This document shows, piece after piece, positions 8,824-17,670 of a stretch of 34,441 bases of DNA. Numbering within the stretch: the stretch's first letter is position 1; each line of letters opens with the position of its first letter. The DNA is taken from positions 1-34,441 of the forward strand of contig DAOSIS010000033.1 of assembly GCA_035366835.1 (NCBI GenBank), in the 5' to 3' direction. Below the pieces are notes generated by a model. That model did not search any database. It worked only from the letters and a program-made list of their open reading frames with translations, and had not been told where the DNA came from. The translations under genes and the position numbers were made by a program. The DNA is from UBA6109 sp035366835. GTDB taxonomy: Bacteria; Desulfobacterota; Syntrophia; Syntrophales; UBA6109.

Positions 8824-8916
8824 TTAAGAGGAAGGGGCCTCCGGTTTTGTTTTTAAGTTTTCATGGGCGAAGATGGCATAGAGGATTCTGTCCAAGCGGT
8901 TGACATCGTAAAGTGT
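8824..8916 (-). pseudogene. C-terminal relic of an unidentified (possibly transposase) reading frame
   Basis: A 30-codon minus-strand stretch reads TLYDVNRLDRILYAIFAHEN, then ten more residues and a TAA. Its composition is that of a real protein tail, and it is closed upstream by an in-frame TGA and has no start. The layout resembles the end of an insertion-sequence transposase, but the family could not be named. The rest of the 8575-9027 gap holds candidate promoters and nothing else recognisable. Confidence 0.4.
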
Positions 8917-8928
8917 TCATGCTACGCA
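8900..8928 (+). promoter_or_regulatory. candidate promoter for the PTS genes
   Basis: TTGACA (8900-8905) is followed after 17 bp by TACGCA (8923-8928), which is preceded by TG at the extended -10 position. The -10 box itself is poor. It lies about 100 bp upstream of the IID start and overlaps the 5' part of the gene relic on the other strand. Confidence 0.35.
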
Positions 8929-9027
8929 GTCTGGTCACGTTAACCTCCAAAGGCAGGCGAAATCGCTGCCGAAAAGGGCGTGGAGAGAAACCAGCGGGAG
9001 GCGCGGTTCCCGGGAGGCATGAAGCCG

Positions 9028-9768
9028 ATGCGCACATTCGGCCTCGTTCGGATTTTTCTGCGGGCCCTGCTGGTGCAGGGTTCTTTGAATTTCAGCAGGA
9101 TGCAGAATCTCGGCTTTGCCTTTGCGCTGATGCCTTGGATCCGTGCGCAGGCGGAACGGTCCGGAAACGCCCCGGAACTGTTGCGCAGGCACCTCCAGTA
9201 TTTCAACACCCATCCATACTTCGTCGCGCCCATTGCGGGCGCCGTTCTCCACATGGAGCACAAGGGCGAGGAAGGCGGAGATGAAGTCGCCCGCCTCAAG
9301 ACCGCATTGATGGGACCCTATGCGGCGATCGGCGACAGCTTTTTCTGGGGCGCACTGAAGCCGCTGAGCTCCATTGCCGCCTTCTTCCCGGCGTTCATCG
9401 GGATGCCGGCCGCGCCCATCATCCTCCTGATCCTTTACAATCCGGCCCACATCGCACTGCGGATCGCCGGGTTCGCGGCCGGCTGGCGGTCCGGGAAGAT
9501 GAGCGTCGAATTCGTCCGCAGGCTGGAGCTTCCGGAGCTTGGGCGGAGGGTTCGGCAGGCGGCGGCGGCGGTCCTGGGCGTGGCTGCGGCCCTGGCCCTG
9601 TCGTCTTCGCAGGCCGAATGGCTGGAAGCCTGGCGGGTCACGGGTGAACTGGCGACGCTGCCGGTCATCCTTCTGCTGTTTGTGGCGCTGCGGCGGGGGA
9701 TTTCCCGGATCGCCCTCCAGTACGGGCTGGTGGGGATCTGCGGCGTCCTTTCGTACTTCTATGGTTGA
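9028..9768 (+). CDS. PTS mannose/fructose/sorbose family IID subunit
   Basis: Membrane subunit of the mannose-type PTS permease, 246 residues. It shows the family hallmark near the N-terminus (LVQGSLNFSRMQNLGFAFAL), the HPYFVAPIAGAVLHMEH region, a GPYAAIGDSFFWGALKP stretch and hydrophobic segments near the C-terminus. ATG 9028 is chosen because GGGAGG (9012-9017) lies 10 nt upstream; ATG 9019 and GTG 8980 are in-frame alternatives with poorly placed sites. It overlaps ptsH by 8 nt. The IIA, IIB and IIC genes that usually precede IID are absent here, so it may serve a regulatory PTS or partner subunits encoded elsewhere. Confidence 0.9.
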   Translation: MRTFGLVRIFLRALLVQGSLNFSRMQNLGFAFALMPWIRAQAERSGNAPELLRRHLQYFNTHPYFVAPIAGAVLHMEHKGEEGGDEVARLKTALMGPYAAIGDSFFWGALKPLSSIAAFFPAFIGMPAAPIILLILYNPAHIALRIAGFAAGWRSGKMSVEFVRRLELPELGRRVRQAAAAVLGVAAALALSSSQAEWLEAWRVTGELATLPVILLLFVALRRGISRIALQYGLVGICGVLSYFYG

Positions 9769-10030
9769 GATACGGTCATTCGAGATACGCAACAAACTGG
9801 GGCTCCATGCGCGGCCGGCGGCCAAGCTGGTGAATATCGCGAAGAAATACCGCGCCAGAATCTGCTTCGAGAGAGACGGCAACGAGGCGGACGGCAAGAG
9901 CCTGCTGGGGATTCTGACGCTGGCCTGCCCGAGGGGAAGCTACATCACGATCCGCGCTGAGGGCGCGGATGCCCGTGCGGCGGTCGAAGAGCTGGGGCAG
10001 CTCATCGCGGACAAATTCGGAGAGGATTGA
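9761..10030 (+). CDS. ptsH: phosphocarrier protein HPr
   Basis: Cytoplasmic PTS phosphocarrier, 89 residues. The phosphorylatable histidine is H16 in NKLGLHARPAAKLV. S47 in DGKSLLGILTLA matches the regulatory serine that HPr kinase uses in other bacteria, although no hprK is in this window. The start overlaps the IID gene by 8 nt, and ptsI follows after 31 bp, so the three are one transcription unit. HPr accepts phosphate from enzyme I. Confidence 0.96.
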   Translation: MVEIRSFEIRNKLGLHARPAAKLVNIAKKYRARICFERDGNEADGKSLLGILTLACPRGSYITIRAEGADARAAVEELGQLIADKFGED

Positions 10031-10061
10031 CCGGCGGGCGGGAGAGGACAGGGACGGATTC

Positions 10062-11843
10062 ATGGCGGAACCGGATTTGAAAAAGACGTTCGTTCTCAAA
10101 GGGATCGGTGTGTCTCCCGGCATCGTGATCGGGAAGGCCTACGTCTTCGACCCGCTCGATTCCCAGGTCTCCTATTACAAGCTCCAGGACCGGAGCCTCG
10201 TCGCCCGCGAAATCCAGCGCTTCAAGACGGCCGTCAAGGCGGCCGAGAAGCAGCTCCTGGAGGTCAAGAAGAAGCTCGGCGATATCGAGGGGATGGATCC
10301 GCTGTTCATCATCGACGTCCACATCATGATCCTCCAGGACAAGGGTTTCCTCGATCGGACCGTCGCGAACATACGGAACATGGGCGTCAATGCCGAGTGG
10401 GCGGTCCGCCTTACCCTCGACAAGTACAAGGAAGCCTTCGAAAAGATCGAAGACGCCTATCTCCAGGGCCGGGTGAGCGACGTGCAGTACGTCGGGCAGA
10501 GGATCATCCGGAACCTGGCGGGACGCAAGCAGACGAGCATCGCGGATATCGGCGCGCGCTTCATCATCATCGCCTACGACCTGTCGCCGGCCGATACGGC
10601 CCTGATGAAACTCGACAAGGTCCAGGGCTTTGCGACCGAGATCGGCGGCCGGACGTCGCATACGGCGATCGTGGCCCGCTCGATCGAGATTCCCGCCGTG
10701 GTGGGGCTGGAAAACGTGACCCACCGGATCCGGACGAACGACGACATCATCATCGACGGGTCCGCGGGCCTGGTGATCGTCCACCCCGACCCGGAAGTCC
10801 TGAAGCGGTACCAGGAAAAGCAGAAGCACTACATCGCGGCCCAGGAAGACTACCTCAAGTACGCGGGTCTCCCGGCTGTGACGCGGGACGGCCGCCGGCT
10901 GCAGATCGGCGCCAACGTCGAGTTCATCGAGGAGATCCCGTCGGCGATCGCGCACGGCGCCGAGGAGATCGGCCTGTATCGGACCGAGTTCATCTACATC
11001 AACCGCGATACCCTGCCGACCGAGGAAGACCACTACAAGGCCTACAAACAGATCGTCAGCTTCAAGGAACTGGGCTGGTCCACCATCCGCACCTTCGACC
11101 TGGGCGGGGACAAGTTCTTTTCCGATCCCCACGTCGCCAAGGAGATGAACCCGCAGATGGGGCTGCGGGCGATCCGCTTCTGTCTGAAAGAGGTCGATCT
11201 CTTCAAGACCCAGATCCGCGGCATTCTCCGCGCCGCCGCCCACGGCAGGACGAGGATCCTCTTCCCCATGATTTCGGGGCTCGAAGAGATCCGGGAGGCG
11301 AAAAGGATCTTCTACGAGCAGCGGGACGATCTGCTGGCGAAGGGCGTGCCCGTCGGCGAGAACGTCGAGATCGGCATCATGATCGAGGTCCCCTCCGCCG
11401 CCGTCGTCGCCGACGATCTGGCCAAGGAGGTCGACTTCTTCAGCATCGGCACCAACGACCTGATCCAGTATGCGCTGGCCATCGACCGGATCAACGAGCA
11501 GGTGACCTACCTCTACCAGCCGCTCCACCCGGCGGTGCTGCGCCTGGTCAAGCGCGTCATCGATGCCGGGCACAAGGCGGGGATCCCGGTCGCCATGTGC
11601 GGCGAGATGGCCGCGGAGCCGATGTACACCATGATCCTCGTGGGGCTGCAGCTGGACGAACTGAGCATGAATCATCTCGCCATTCCGAAGGTCAAGAAGA
11701 TCATCCAGGGCACGACCGTCACCGAATCGGCGAAACTGCTGAAGAAGGTGCTGTCGCTCGACTCCGCCACCGAGATCCGGCGGTACGTCGAGAGCTACAT
11801 GGAGGATCATTTTCCCACGGAATTTCAATCCAACGGCCCCTGA
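10062..11843 (+). CDS. ptsI: phosphoenolpyruvate--protein phosphotransferase (PTS enzyme I)
   Basis: Takes phosphate from PEP and passes it to HPr; 593 residues, slightly longer than the Escherichia coli enzyme. The N-terminal HPr-binding/swivel domain carries the active histidine H200 in GGRTSHTAIVAR. The C-terminal TIM barrel has the PEP-binding motifs EEIGLYRTEF, FDLGGDK and IEVPSA, plus the conserved Cys C513 in VAMCGEMA. No GAF domain is present, so this is the sugar-type rather than the nitrogen-type (PtsP) enzyme. ATG 10062 is preceded by GGGA 7 nt upstream. Confidence 0.97.
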   Translation: MAEPDLKKTFVLKGIGVSPGIVIGKAYVFDPLDSQVSYYKLQDRSLVAREIQRFKTAVKAAEKQLLEVKKKLGDIEGMDPLFIIDVHIMILQDKGFLDRTVANIRNMGVNAEWAVRLTLDKYKEAFEKIEDAYLQGRVSDVQYVGQRIIRNLAGRKQTSIADIGARFIIIAYDLSPADTALMKLDKVQGFATEIGGRTSHTAIVARSIEIPAVVGLENVTHRIRTNDDIIIDGSAGLVIVHPDPEVLKRYQEKQKHYIAAQEDYLKYAGLPAVTRDGRRLQIGANVEFIEEIPSAIAHGAEEIGLYRTEFIYINRDTLPTEEDHYKAYKQIVSFKELGWSTIRTFDLGGDKFFSDPHVAKEMNPQMGLRAIRFCLKEVDLFKTQIRGILRAAAHGRTRILFPMISGLEEIREAKRIFYEQRDDLLAKGVPVGENVEIGIMIEVPSAAVVADDLAKEVDFFSIGTNDLIQYALAIDRINEQVTYLYQPLHPAVLRLVKRVIDAGHKAGIPVAMCGEMAAEPMYTMILVGLQLDELSMNHLAIPKVKKIIQGTTVTESAKLLKKVLSLDSATEIRRYVESYMEDHFPTEFQSNGP

Positions 11844-11901
11844 CGGTTCCTTCCGCTTCGCCCTTCGGAACCCGGGAAACAGACGATAAGAACGCTCCGC
11901 T

Positions 11902-14523
11902 ATGCTGATCACGCCCTTCAATTCGCCGCCGACTCCCGAACGATACGGGCACTACCGCGGCGCCATGTACGAACGGGAGAATTATCCCCTCTACTGGTTC
12001 GTACGAAAGGTCCTGTCGCAGGTGAATTTCGTCGATCCCTCGCAGGTCTCGCTTTCCCAGAAGGCGGCGGAGGGCGTCGTGGTCTTCGCCCTCAAGGGAA
12101 GGAGCCAGCTCAACTGCCTCATCCTCCGCGAATTTGCGCGCCGTTTCGGCGTGCCGGCGCCCGTCTACGCCCACGGCGTCAACATGATCACCTGGCAGCC
12201 GCTCCTTGAAGCCCTGAAGGCGTTGCGGCTGGGGATCGCCCAGCTCTGGCGGCGCCGTGACCCGGAGGAAACCTCGGATTACCTCCGGAAGCTCGCCGTG
12301 GCGGGAAAGACCGTCGTCATCCACCTGGGCGAGTCCGAGTTCTTCGACGACGAAGAGGCGGACGAGGCCCTGGGGCAGCTGATCGACGCGCAGCGGGACC
12401 TGTCGGTCCCGGTCTACATCGTGCCGGAGCTGGTCACCTACGGCAGGCGCAGGGAGAAGGAGCGCGAGAGCCTCTTCAACATCCTCTTCGGGCAGATCGA
12501 GAACGTCGGCGGATTCCGGCGCATGGTGACCTTCCTGCGCTACGCGAGAAAGGTCTTCGCGGTTACGGTGGAACCGCTCAACCTCGCGGAGTATATCGAG
12601 AAGAACAGGAACTGCTCGCGCCTGGAACTGATCGAGCAGATCCGCCGGGAGCTGATCGAGCGGATCGACGAGGAGAGGACCTCCATCGTCGGCCCCGTCC
12701 TCAAGTCGAAGCAGGAGATGATCCAGACCACGATGGACGACCCGGGCGTGGCGCGGAAGATCGAAGAGCTGGCGCGGGCCGGAAAGACGTCGGAGGCGGC
12801 GCTGCGGAAAGAGGCCAGGAAATACCTCCACGAGATCGCCTCCGACTACAATGAGACCTTCATCGAACTGTGGGAGAAACTCCTCTCCTGGCTGTGGAAC
12901 AACATCTACGACGGCGTGGTCCTCGATCAGGAGGGGATCGTCAAGATCCGCAACCTCTCCAAGAAGATGCCCTTCATCATCATCCCGTGCCACCGCAGCC
13001 ACATCGACTACCTGCTGCTTTCATACATCTTCTACAAGCACAACATCCAGATGCCCTTCGTCGCCGCGGGCACCAATCTCTCCTTCTTCCCGCTGGGCTT
13101 CGTGTTCCGGAAATCGGGCGCCTTCTTCCTCCGGAGGACGTTCCGGGGAAATGCGTTGTACGGGGAGGTGTTTTCCGGCTACCTCCGGACCCTGATCCGC
13201 GAGGGCCTGCCCATCGAGTTCTTCATCGAGGGCGGCCGGAGCCGGACGGGCAAGATGGTCATGCCCAAGTACGGGCTCCTGTCGATGATCATCCAGGCCT
13301 ACCTGGACGGAGCGTGCGAGAACCTGGCCGCCATTCCGGTGTACATCGGCTACGACCGGATCGTCGAAGAGAAATCCTACCTCAAGGAACTCGGCGGCGC
13401 CCCGAAGGACACGGAGAAGACGACGGACATCATCCGGAGCGGCAAGGTCCTGAGGAAGCGGTACGGCCACGTCTACGTCAACATCGGCGAGCCGATCCTG
13501 CTGAAGGAGTACCTCGCCTCCGAGGAGAAGCCCGTCCTGCAGATGGAGATGGAGGAGCGGCAGAGCCTCTACCGGAAGATCGGGTACGGCCTCGTCTTGG
13601 AGATCGCCAAGGTCGCCGTCGTGACGCCCTTTTCGCTCGTGTCCGCCGGGCTCCTTTCCAGCGACCGCCGCGGGATCGCCCAGGACGATCTGATCGACAC
13701 CCTGAACCGCTTCCACGATTACCTGTCCCACCGCAAGGTCAGGTTCGCCGAGACGTTCGCCAACCGCAGCAAGGCCGTCCAGGAGGCGCTGGTGCTCTTC
13801 GAACAGTCCGACCTCATCTCTCGCCTGGGGGCGGAGGAGGAGGACGAGGACGTCGAGGCCGTCGTCTATTCGCTCGAAGACGAAAAGCGCATGAACCTGG
13901 AGTACTACAAGAACAACATCCTGCACTTTTTCCTGCCCATCTCCTTCGTCGCCGTCTCCATGCTGGCCGCCCGTGAGGACCTCATCTCCCTGAACCAGCT
14001 CATGATGGATTACCGTTTCTTCAAGAAGCTGTTCCGCCACGAGTTCATCTTCGACGATTCGGTGGACGATGCGGACGAGGTCAAGGACGTCCTGTCCTGG
14101 CTCCATCGCCTGGACCTCGTGATCGCGCAGGAGCGCGACGGCGAGGCCTGGCTCGAGATGCGCGGCATGGCCCGGAGCAGGCTCCGGCCCTTTGCCGGAC
14201 TCATCCAGAACTACATCGAGTCCTACTGGGTGGTGGCAAGGGGATGCGGCTACCTGCGGAAGCGCCCGCGTCCCGAGAAGGATTTCATCAAGAAGCTCCA
14301 CCGCCTGGGCGGGAAGATGCATCGGATGGGGGAGATCCGGCGCGCGGAGGCCCTCTCCCAGTCGAACTACGCGAACGCCGTCACCTATCTGCGCAACGCG
14401 GAGATCCTGCGCGCCGTCGAACCGCCGGAGAAGGCCGACCGGAAGGACGGCAGGATTTACGCCCTATCCGGCGAACGAGGGCCCCTGGAGGCGCTCCGCC
14501 GCCGCCTCTTCAAGTTCCTGTAA
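11902..14523 (+). CDS. plsB: PlsB-like glycerol-3-phosphate 1-O-acyltransferase
   Basis: Membrane-associated acyltransferase that starts phospholipid synthesis; 873 residues, in the range of PlsB. The acyltransferase motifs are in order: HX4D as H364-RSHI-D369, FFLRRTFRGN (motif II), FIEGGRSRTGKM (E443-R448, motif III) and IPVYIGYDRI (motif IV). Long N- and C-terminal regions of the PlsB/GPAT type flank the core. Residues 646-650 form an acidic EEEDEDVE patch. It lies 58 bp after ptsI on the same strand and may be cotranscribed with it. No good ribosome-binding site is seen before ATG 11902; ATG 11965 is an alternative start. Confidence 0.92.
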   Translation: MLITPFNSPPTPERYGHYRGAMYERENYPLYWFVRKVLSQVNFVDPSQVSLSQKAAEGVVVFALKGRSQLNCLILREFARRFGVPAPVYAHGVNMITWQPLLEALKALRLGIAQLWRRRDPEETSDYLRKLAVAGKTVVIHLGESEFFDDEEADEALGQLIDAQRDLSVPVYIVPELVTYGRRREKERESLFNILFGQIENVGGFRRMVTFLRYARKVFAVTVEPLNLAEYIEKNRNCSRLELIEQIRRELIERIDEERTSIVGPVLKSKQEMIQTTMDDPGVARKIEELARAGKTSEAALRKEARKYLHEIASDYNETFIELWEKLLSWLWNNIYDGVVLDQEGIVKIRNLSKKMPFIIIPCHRSHIDYLLLSYIFYKHNIQMPFVAAGTNLSFFPLGFVFRKSGAFFLRRTFRGNALYGEVFSGYLRTLIREGLPIEFFIEGGRSRTGKMVMPKYGLLSMIIQAYLDGACENLAAIPVYIGYDRIVEEKSYLKELGGAPKDTEKTTDIIRSGKVLRKRYGHVYVNIGEPILLKEYLASEEKPVLQMEMEERQSLYRKIGYGLVLEIAKVAVVTPFSLVSAGLLSSDRRGIAQDDLIDTLNRFHDYLSHRKVRFAETFANRSKAVQEALVLFEQSDLISRLGAEEEDEDVEAVVYSLEDEKRMNLEYYKNNILHFFLPISFVAVSMLAAREDLISLNQLMMDYRFFKKLFRHEFIFDDSVDDADEVKDVLSWLHRLDLVIAQERDGEAWLEMRGMARSRLRPFAGLIQNYIESYWVVARGCGYLRKRPRPEKDFIKKLHRLGGKMHRMGEIRRAEALSQSNYANAVTYLRNAEILRAVEPPEKADRKDGRIYALSGERGPLEALRRRLFKFL

Positions 14524-14539
14524 GCCTCTCCGGCCCGGG

Positions 14540-14680
14540 ACCCGCCGCGTCCTCAAGGTGGGCGGCAAGGCCGTCCTCGACTTTCAGGACACCACATCCT
14601 TCGCCTCCGGAATGGGCGGCCTCGGCAGCTGGGACCATCCGAAGGTGAACTTCGACAACCTTGAGGTCGTGCAATCCTAG
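14540..14680 (+). pseudogene. 3' fragment of a lost gene (glycosidase/lectin-like fold suspected)
   Basis: Directly after plsB a + strand frame reads RVLKVGGKAVLDFQDTTSFA and ends GSWDHPKVNFDNLEVVQS before a TAG at 14678-14680. This resembles the last strands of concanavalin-like (DUF1080/LamG-type) domains, in which a FDNLEV-type strand closes the fold. No start or ribosome-binding site exists, and the 5' part has been replaced by plsB. Family assignment rests on resemblance only. Confidence 0.45.
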
Positions 14681-14740
14681 AGAGATCCCGGTGGAAGGAG
14701 CGCCGGGCCACTGGCGCAGGCCCCCACTGCCGCAGAAACG

Positions 14741-14777
14741 GCGAAGGGGCTCCGTCCGCGGACGGAACCCCTTCGCA
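14741..14777 (-). terminator. enolase terminator hairpin
   Basis: A long inverted repeat, GCGAAGGGG...CCCCTTCGC, folds with an inner CCGTCC/GGACGG stem into about 16 pairs. It pairs better as minus-strand RNA, where a G-U wobble replaces an A-C mismatch. It lies 25 bp past the eno stop. The following CGTTTC is only a weak U tract. Confidence 0.65.
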
Positions 14778-14801
14778 AGAACGTCCTGCCGAGCCGGCGC
14801 T

Positions 14802-16091
14802 TCAGGGACGGATGCTGTAGAAGGCCTCCCTGCCGCGATAGACGGCGGCGTCGCCCAGCTGCTCTTCGATGCGCAGGAGCTGGTTGTACTTGGCGATGCG
14901 CTCGCTCCGGCAGACGGAGCCGCTCTTGATCTGCCCGCTGTTGGCGGCGACGGCGACATCGGCCATGAAGGCGTCTTCCGTTTCTCCGGAACGGTGTGAG
15001 ATGACCGTGGTGTAGCCGGCCTCCTTGGCCGCCTGGATCGTTTCCAGGGTTTCCGTGACGGTCCCGATCTGGTTGAGCTTGATGAGGATCGAGTTGGCGA
15101 CGCCGGCCTGGATGCCCTTTTCCAGACGCGTGCGGTTCGTGACGAAGATGTCGTCGCCCACGATCTGGACCTTCTTTCCCAAGACGTCCGTCATCAGCTT
15201 CCAACCCTTCCAGTCGTCTTCCGCCAGCCCGTCCTCGATCGAGATGATCGGGTATTTCTTGACGAGACCCTCGTAGAACTTCACCATCTCCTCGGCCGAT
15301 TTCACGGGCTTCTTCTCTGCGGAAAGGACGTATCGCCCCTTCTCGTAGAAGGAGCTCGCGGCGGCGTCGAGTGCGATGAAGATGTCCTTGCCCGGGCGGT
15401 ACTTCGCCTTCTCGATGGCCTCCATGATGCAGGCCAGGGCCTCCTCGTTGGAGCCGAGATTCGGCGCAAATCCGCCTTCGTCGCCGACGCCCGTGCTCAG
15501 GCCCTCGGCCTTCAGCACGGCGCGGAGGCTGTGGAACACCTCGCTCGCCATCCGCAGGGCCTCCTTGAAGCTCGGCGCACCGGCCGGCACGATCATGAAT
15601 TCCTGGATGTCCACGTTGTTGTCGGCGTGCTGGCCGCCGTTCAGGATGTTGGCCATGGGCACGGGGATGTCTTTGGCGGAGACGCCGCCCAGGTACCGGT
15701 AGAGAGGCAGATCGGAGATCTCGGCCGCGGCCTTCGCGCAGGCCATCGACACGCTGAGCATGGCGTTGGCGCCGAGGGCGCTCCGGTTCGGCGTGCCGTC
15801 CAGTTCGATCATCGTGTAGTCGATCTCGCGCTGCATGGTGCAGTCCATGCCGATGATCTCGGGGGCGATCTTCTGGATGACGTTGGCCACGGCCTTTTCC
15901 ACGCCGAGACCGCGGTAGCGCTTCTTGTCGCCGTCGCGCAGCTCCAGCATTTCGTGCTCGCCCGTGGAGGCCCCCGACGGGACGGCCGCGCGGGCGATGA
16001 CGCCCGAGAGGAGGGAGACTTCCGCCTCCACCGTCGGATTGCCCCGCGAATCGAGAATTTCCCTTGCATGAACGTTGATGATTTCCGGCAT
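14802..16091 (-). CDS. eno: enolase (phosphopyruvate hydratase)
   Basis: Glycolytic/gluconeogenic enzyme that interconverts 2-phosphoglycerate and phosphoenolpyruvate; 429 residues. Signature features are the N-terminal ILDSRGNPTVE, ASTGEHE, the catalytic-base region GVGDEGGFAPNL, Mg2+ ligands in ALDAAASSF, SIEDGLAEDDW and VGDDIFVTN, the catalytic Lys in ILIKLNQIGTVTET, and SHRSGETED. A perfect AGGAGG precedes ATG 16091. It lies 62 bp downstream of the PilT-like gene on the same strand, so the two may be cotranscribed. Its product PEP feeds the PTS encoded nearby. Confidence 0.98.
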   Translation of the reverse strand: MPEIINVHAREILDSRGNPTVEAEVSLLSGVIARAAVPSGASTGEHEMLELRDGDKKRYRGLGVEKAVANVIQKIAPEIIGMDCTMQREIDYTMIELDGTPNRSALGANAMLSVSMACAKAAAEISDLPLYRYLGGVSAKDIPVPMANILNGGQHADNNVDIQEFMIVPAGAPSFKEALRMASEVFHSLRAVLKAEGLSTGVGDEGGFAPNLGSNEEALACIMEAIEKAKYRPGKDIFIALDAAASSFYEKGRYVLSAEKKPVKSAEEMVKFYEGLVKKYPIISIEDGLAEDDWKGWKLMTDVLGKKVQIVGDDIFVTNRTRLEKGIQAGVANSILIKLNQIGTVTETLETIQAAKEAGYTTVISHRSGETEDAFMADVAVAANSGQIKSGSVCRSERIAKYNQLLRIEEQLGDAAVYRGREAFYSIRP

Positions 16092-16153
16092 ACGTTTCCT
16101 CCTGAAAACTGGAATGAGAAAAATGAAAGGCTTACCGACAGCGGGGGCGGGTT

Positions 16154-17422
16154 CTACCTTCCGGCCTTGTCGCTCTCGGGCTTCGTTTCCCCCTCCCGGC
16201 CGAACTGCGCGATCAGCTCCTCGAGATCCACATCGTCTTCGAGGACGACGTACTGCTGTTCGCCGTCGTCTCTTTTGGCTTTTGCCTCCTCTTCCCGTTT
16301 GAGGTCGTCTTCGACGGAGGTCATGTAGATGATGTCCTGGACGGCGAGCGGATCGATCAGGCTCGACTTGAAATCGGGCTCCTTCGACGTCTCGGCCATC
16401 ATCCCGAAGGTCTTGTGGGGATGGATGAAGGACGTCCGCGTATCGATGAATTCGCGCTCGTAAAGCTCCAGCGAGAACATGCCTTCGTTGCGGCTCGTCT
16501 GCATGATGGTCTCGAGCTGCGATAGCTTGTTGTCGCGGATGCTGCCCTTGACGGACGGCGTATCCCTCAGGATGGCCAGCACGGGGACGCGGAAGCCGGC
16601 CTTCTCGATGAAATTCAGCTGCTGGATGATGAGCCAGGACAGGGCGGAGGCGAACTGGTAGCGGATGACGTCCTGGTTCTCGCCGGTGACGGAGTTGTTG
16701 ATGCGGTAGATGGCGTCTTCGGCGTCGGTCGCGTGGAGCGTCGCGAAGACGAGATGGCCCGATTCGGCGGCGTTGAGGGTGAGGCGGATCGTGTCCGGCT
16801 CGCGCAACTCGCCGACGAAGATGACGTCGGGATTTTCCCGCAGGACGTCGAGGAGGCCCTGCTTGAAGGAGGGCACGTGGATGCCCACCTCGCGCTGTTC
16901 GATGAACGCCTTCTTGGGCTGAAACCGGTACTCGATGGGGTCTTCGATGGTGATGATGTGGACCGGGCGGGTGCGGTTGATCTCCTCGATGATGGCTGCG
17001 ACGGTCGTCGACTTGCCGGAGCCGGTGCTTCCGCACACCAGGACCAGGCCCGCCCGGAGGTCCTTGATCGTCGCCAACGACGGGTGCAGGTTGAGGCCGT
17101 TCAGCTCGGGGATGGCTTCCGGCAGGAGCCGGATCGCGAGGCTCAGGCCGCGCGTCGTATAGAAGACGTTGATCCGGATCCGCACCTGCCCCACGGACAG
17201 GGCCAGGTCGACGGACCAGCGCTTCTTCAGCGTGTGAAGCTGCTTGTCGGTCAGCATGTCCTTGACCATGGCGTCGATCTCGGCCGGCGACCACTTGATG
17301 CTCTTGTCGGAGTGGATGATGCCGTCACGGCGGAAGATCAGGGGATGACCGCCCGTGATGTGGATATCGGAAAAGCGGTTCTTGATCGAGGCCATGATCA
17401 GGTCGGAGAAGCGTTTGTTCAT
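16154..17422 (-). CDS. PilT/PilU-like type IV pilus retraction ATPase
   Basis: Hexameric secretion-type ATPase of the PilT branch, 422 residues. After an N-terminal PAS-like fold (MASIKNRFSDIHITGG) come Walker A GSTGSGKST (131-139), the Asp box ITIEDPIEY, Walker B in VIFVGELREPDT and the His box HLVFATLHATDA. A C-terminal extension of about 70 residues, acidic and rich in E/K/D, goes beyond usual PilT. No pilus genes are nearby, so whether it powers twitching or another process is open. Start chosen at ATG 17422; TTG 17431, closer to the AGAGG ribosome-binding site, is possible. Confidence 0.88.
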   Translation of the reverse strand: MNKRFSDLIMASIKNRFSDIHITGGHPLIFRRDGIIHSDKSIKWSPAEIDAMVKDMLTDKQLHTLKKRWSVDLALSVGQVRIRINVFYTTRGLSLAIRLLPEAIPELNGLNLHPSLATIKDLRAGLVLVCGSTGSGKSTTVAAIIEEINRTRPVHIITIEDPIEYRFQPKKAFIEQREVGIHVPSFKQGLLDVLRENPDVIFVGELREPDTIRLTLNAAESGHLVFATLHATDAEDAIYRINNSVTGENQDVIRYQFASALSWLIIQQLNFIEKAGFRVPVLAILRDTPSVKGSIRDNKLSQLETIMQTSRNEGMFSLELYEREFIDTRTSFIHPHKTFGMMAETSKEPDFKSSLIDPLAVQDIIYMTSVEDDLKREEEAKAKRDDGEQQYVVLEDDVDLEELIAQFGREGETKPESDKAGR

Positions 17423-17513
17423 GTCTGCCAAGGGTCCTCTTCCGTGCGGGAGAATCCCGCGGGTCCCGGAGACGGGCCGCGTCCTGCCCAGGCGTGACCC
17501 GCGTTGCGGGGCA

Positions 17514-17542
17514 AGAATAGGATTCCGTCGCACGCCTGTCAA
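17514..17542 (-). promoter_or_regulatory. sigma-70 promoter of the PilT-like gene and eno
   Basis: On the minus strand a consensus TTGACA (17537-17542) is followed after exactly 17 bp by TATTCT (17514-17519). The start of transcription would be near 17507, leaving a leader of about 85 nt before ATG 17422. A second TTGACA lies about 20 bp further upstream (17556-17561) with no fitting -10. Confidence 0.65.
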
Positions 17543-17670
17543 GGGAAAAACGGGCAGTGTCAAGCCAAGGTAGAAAGGTAGAAATGTCCTACGGGGTTTA
17601 TCGCCGGCGGGCAGGAGCGGGACCGCCCGCGGCGGTGCTCCGGCGATTTTCCGCCTCTTCCGCCCGCCCA

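Noticed and set aside
8809..8856. A 15-codon + strand frame with a strong AAAGGAGG 10 nt upstream
   Set aside because: Very short, Arg-rich, and antisense to the gene relic; nothing shows it is translated or a leader peptide.
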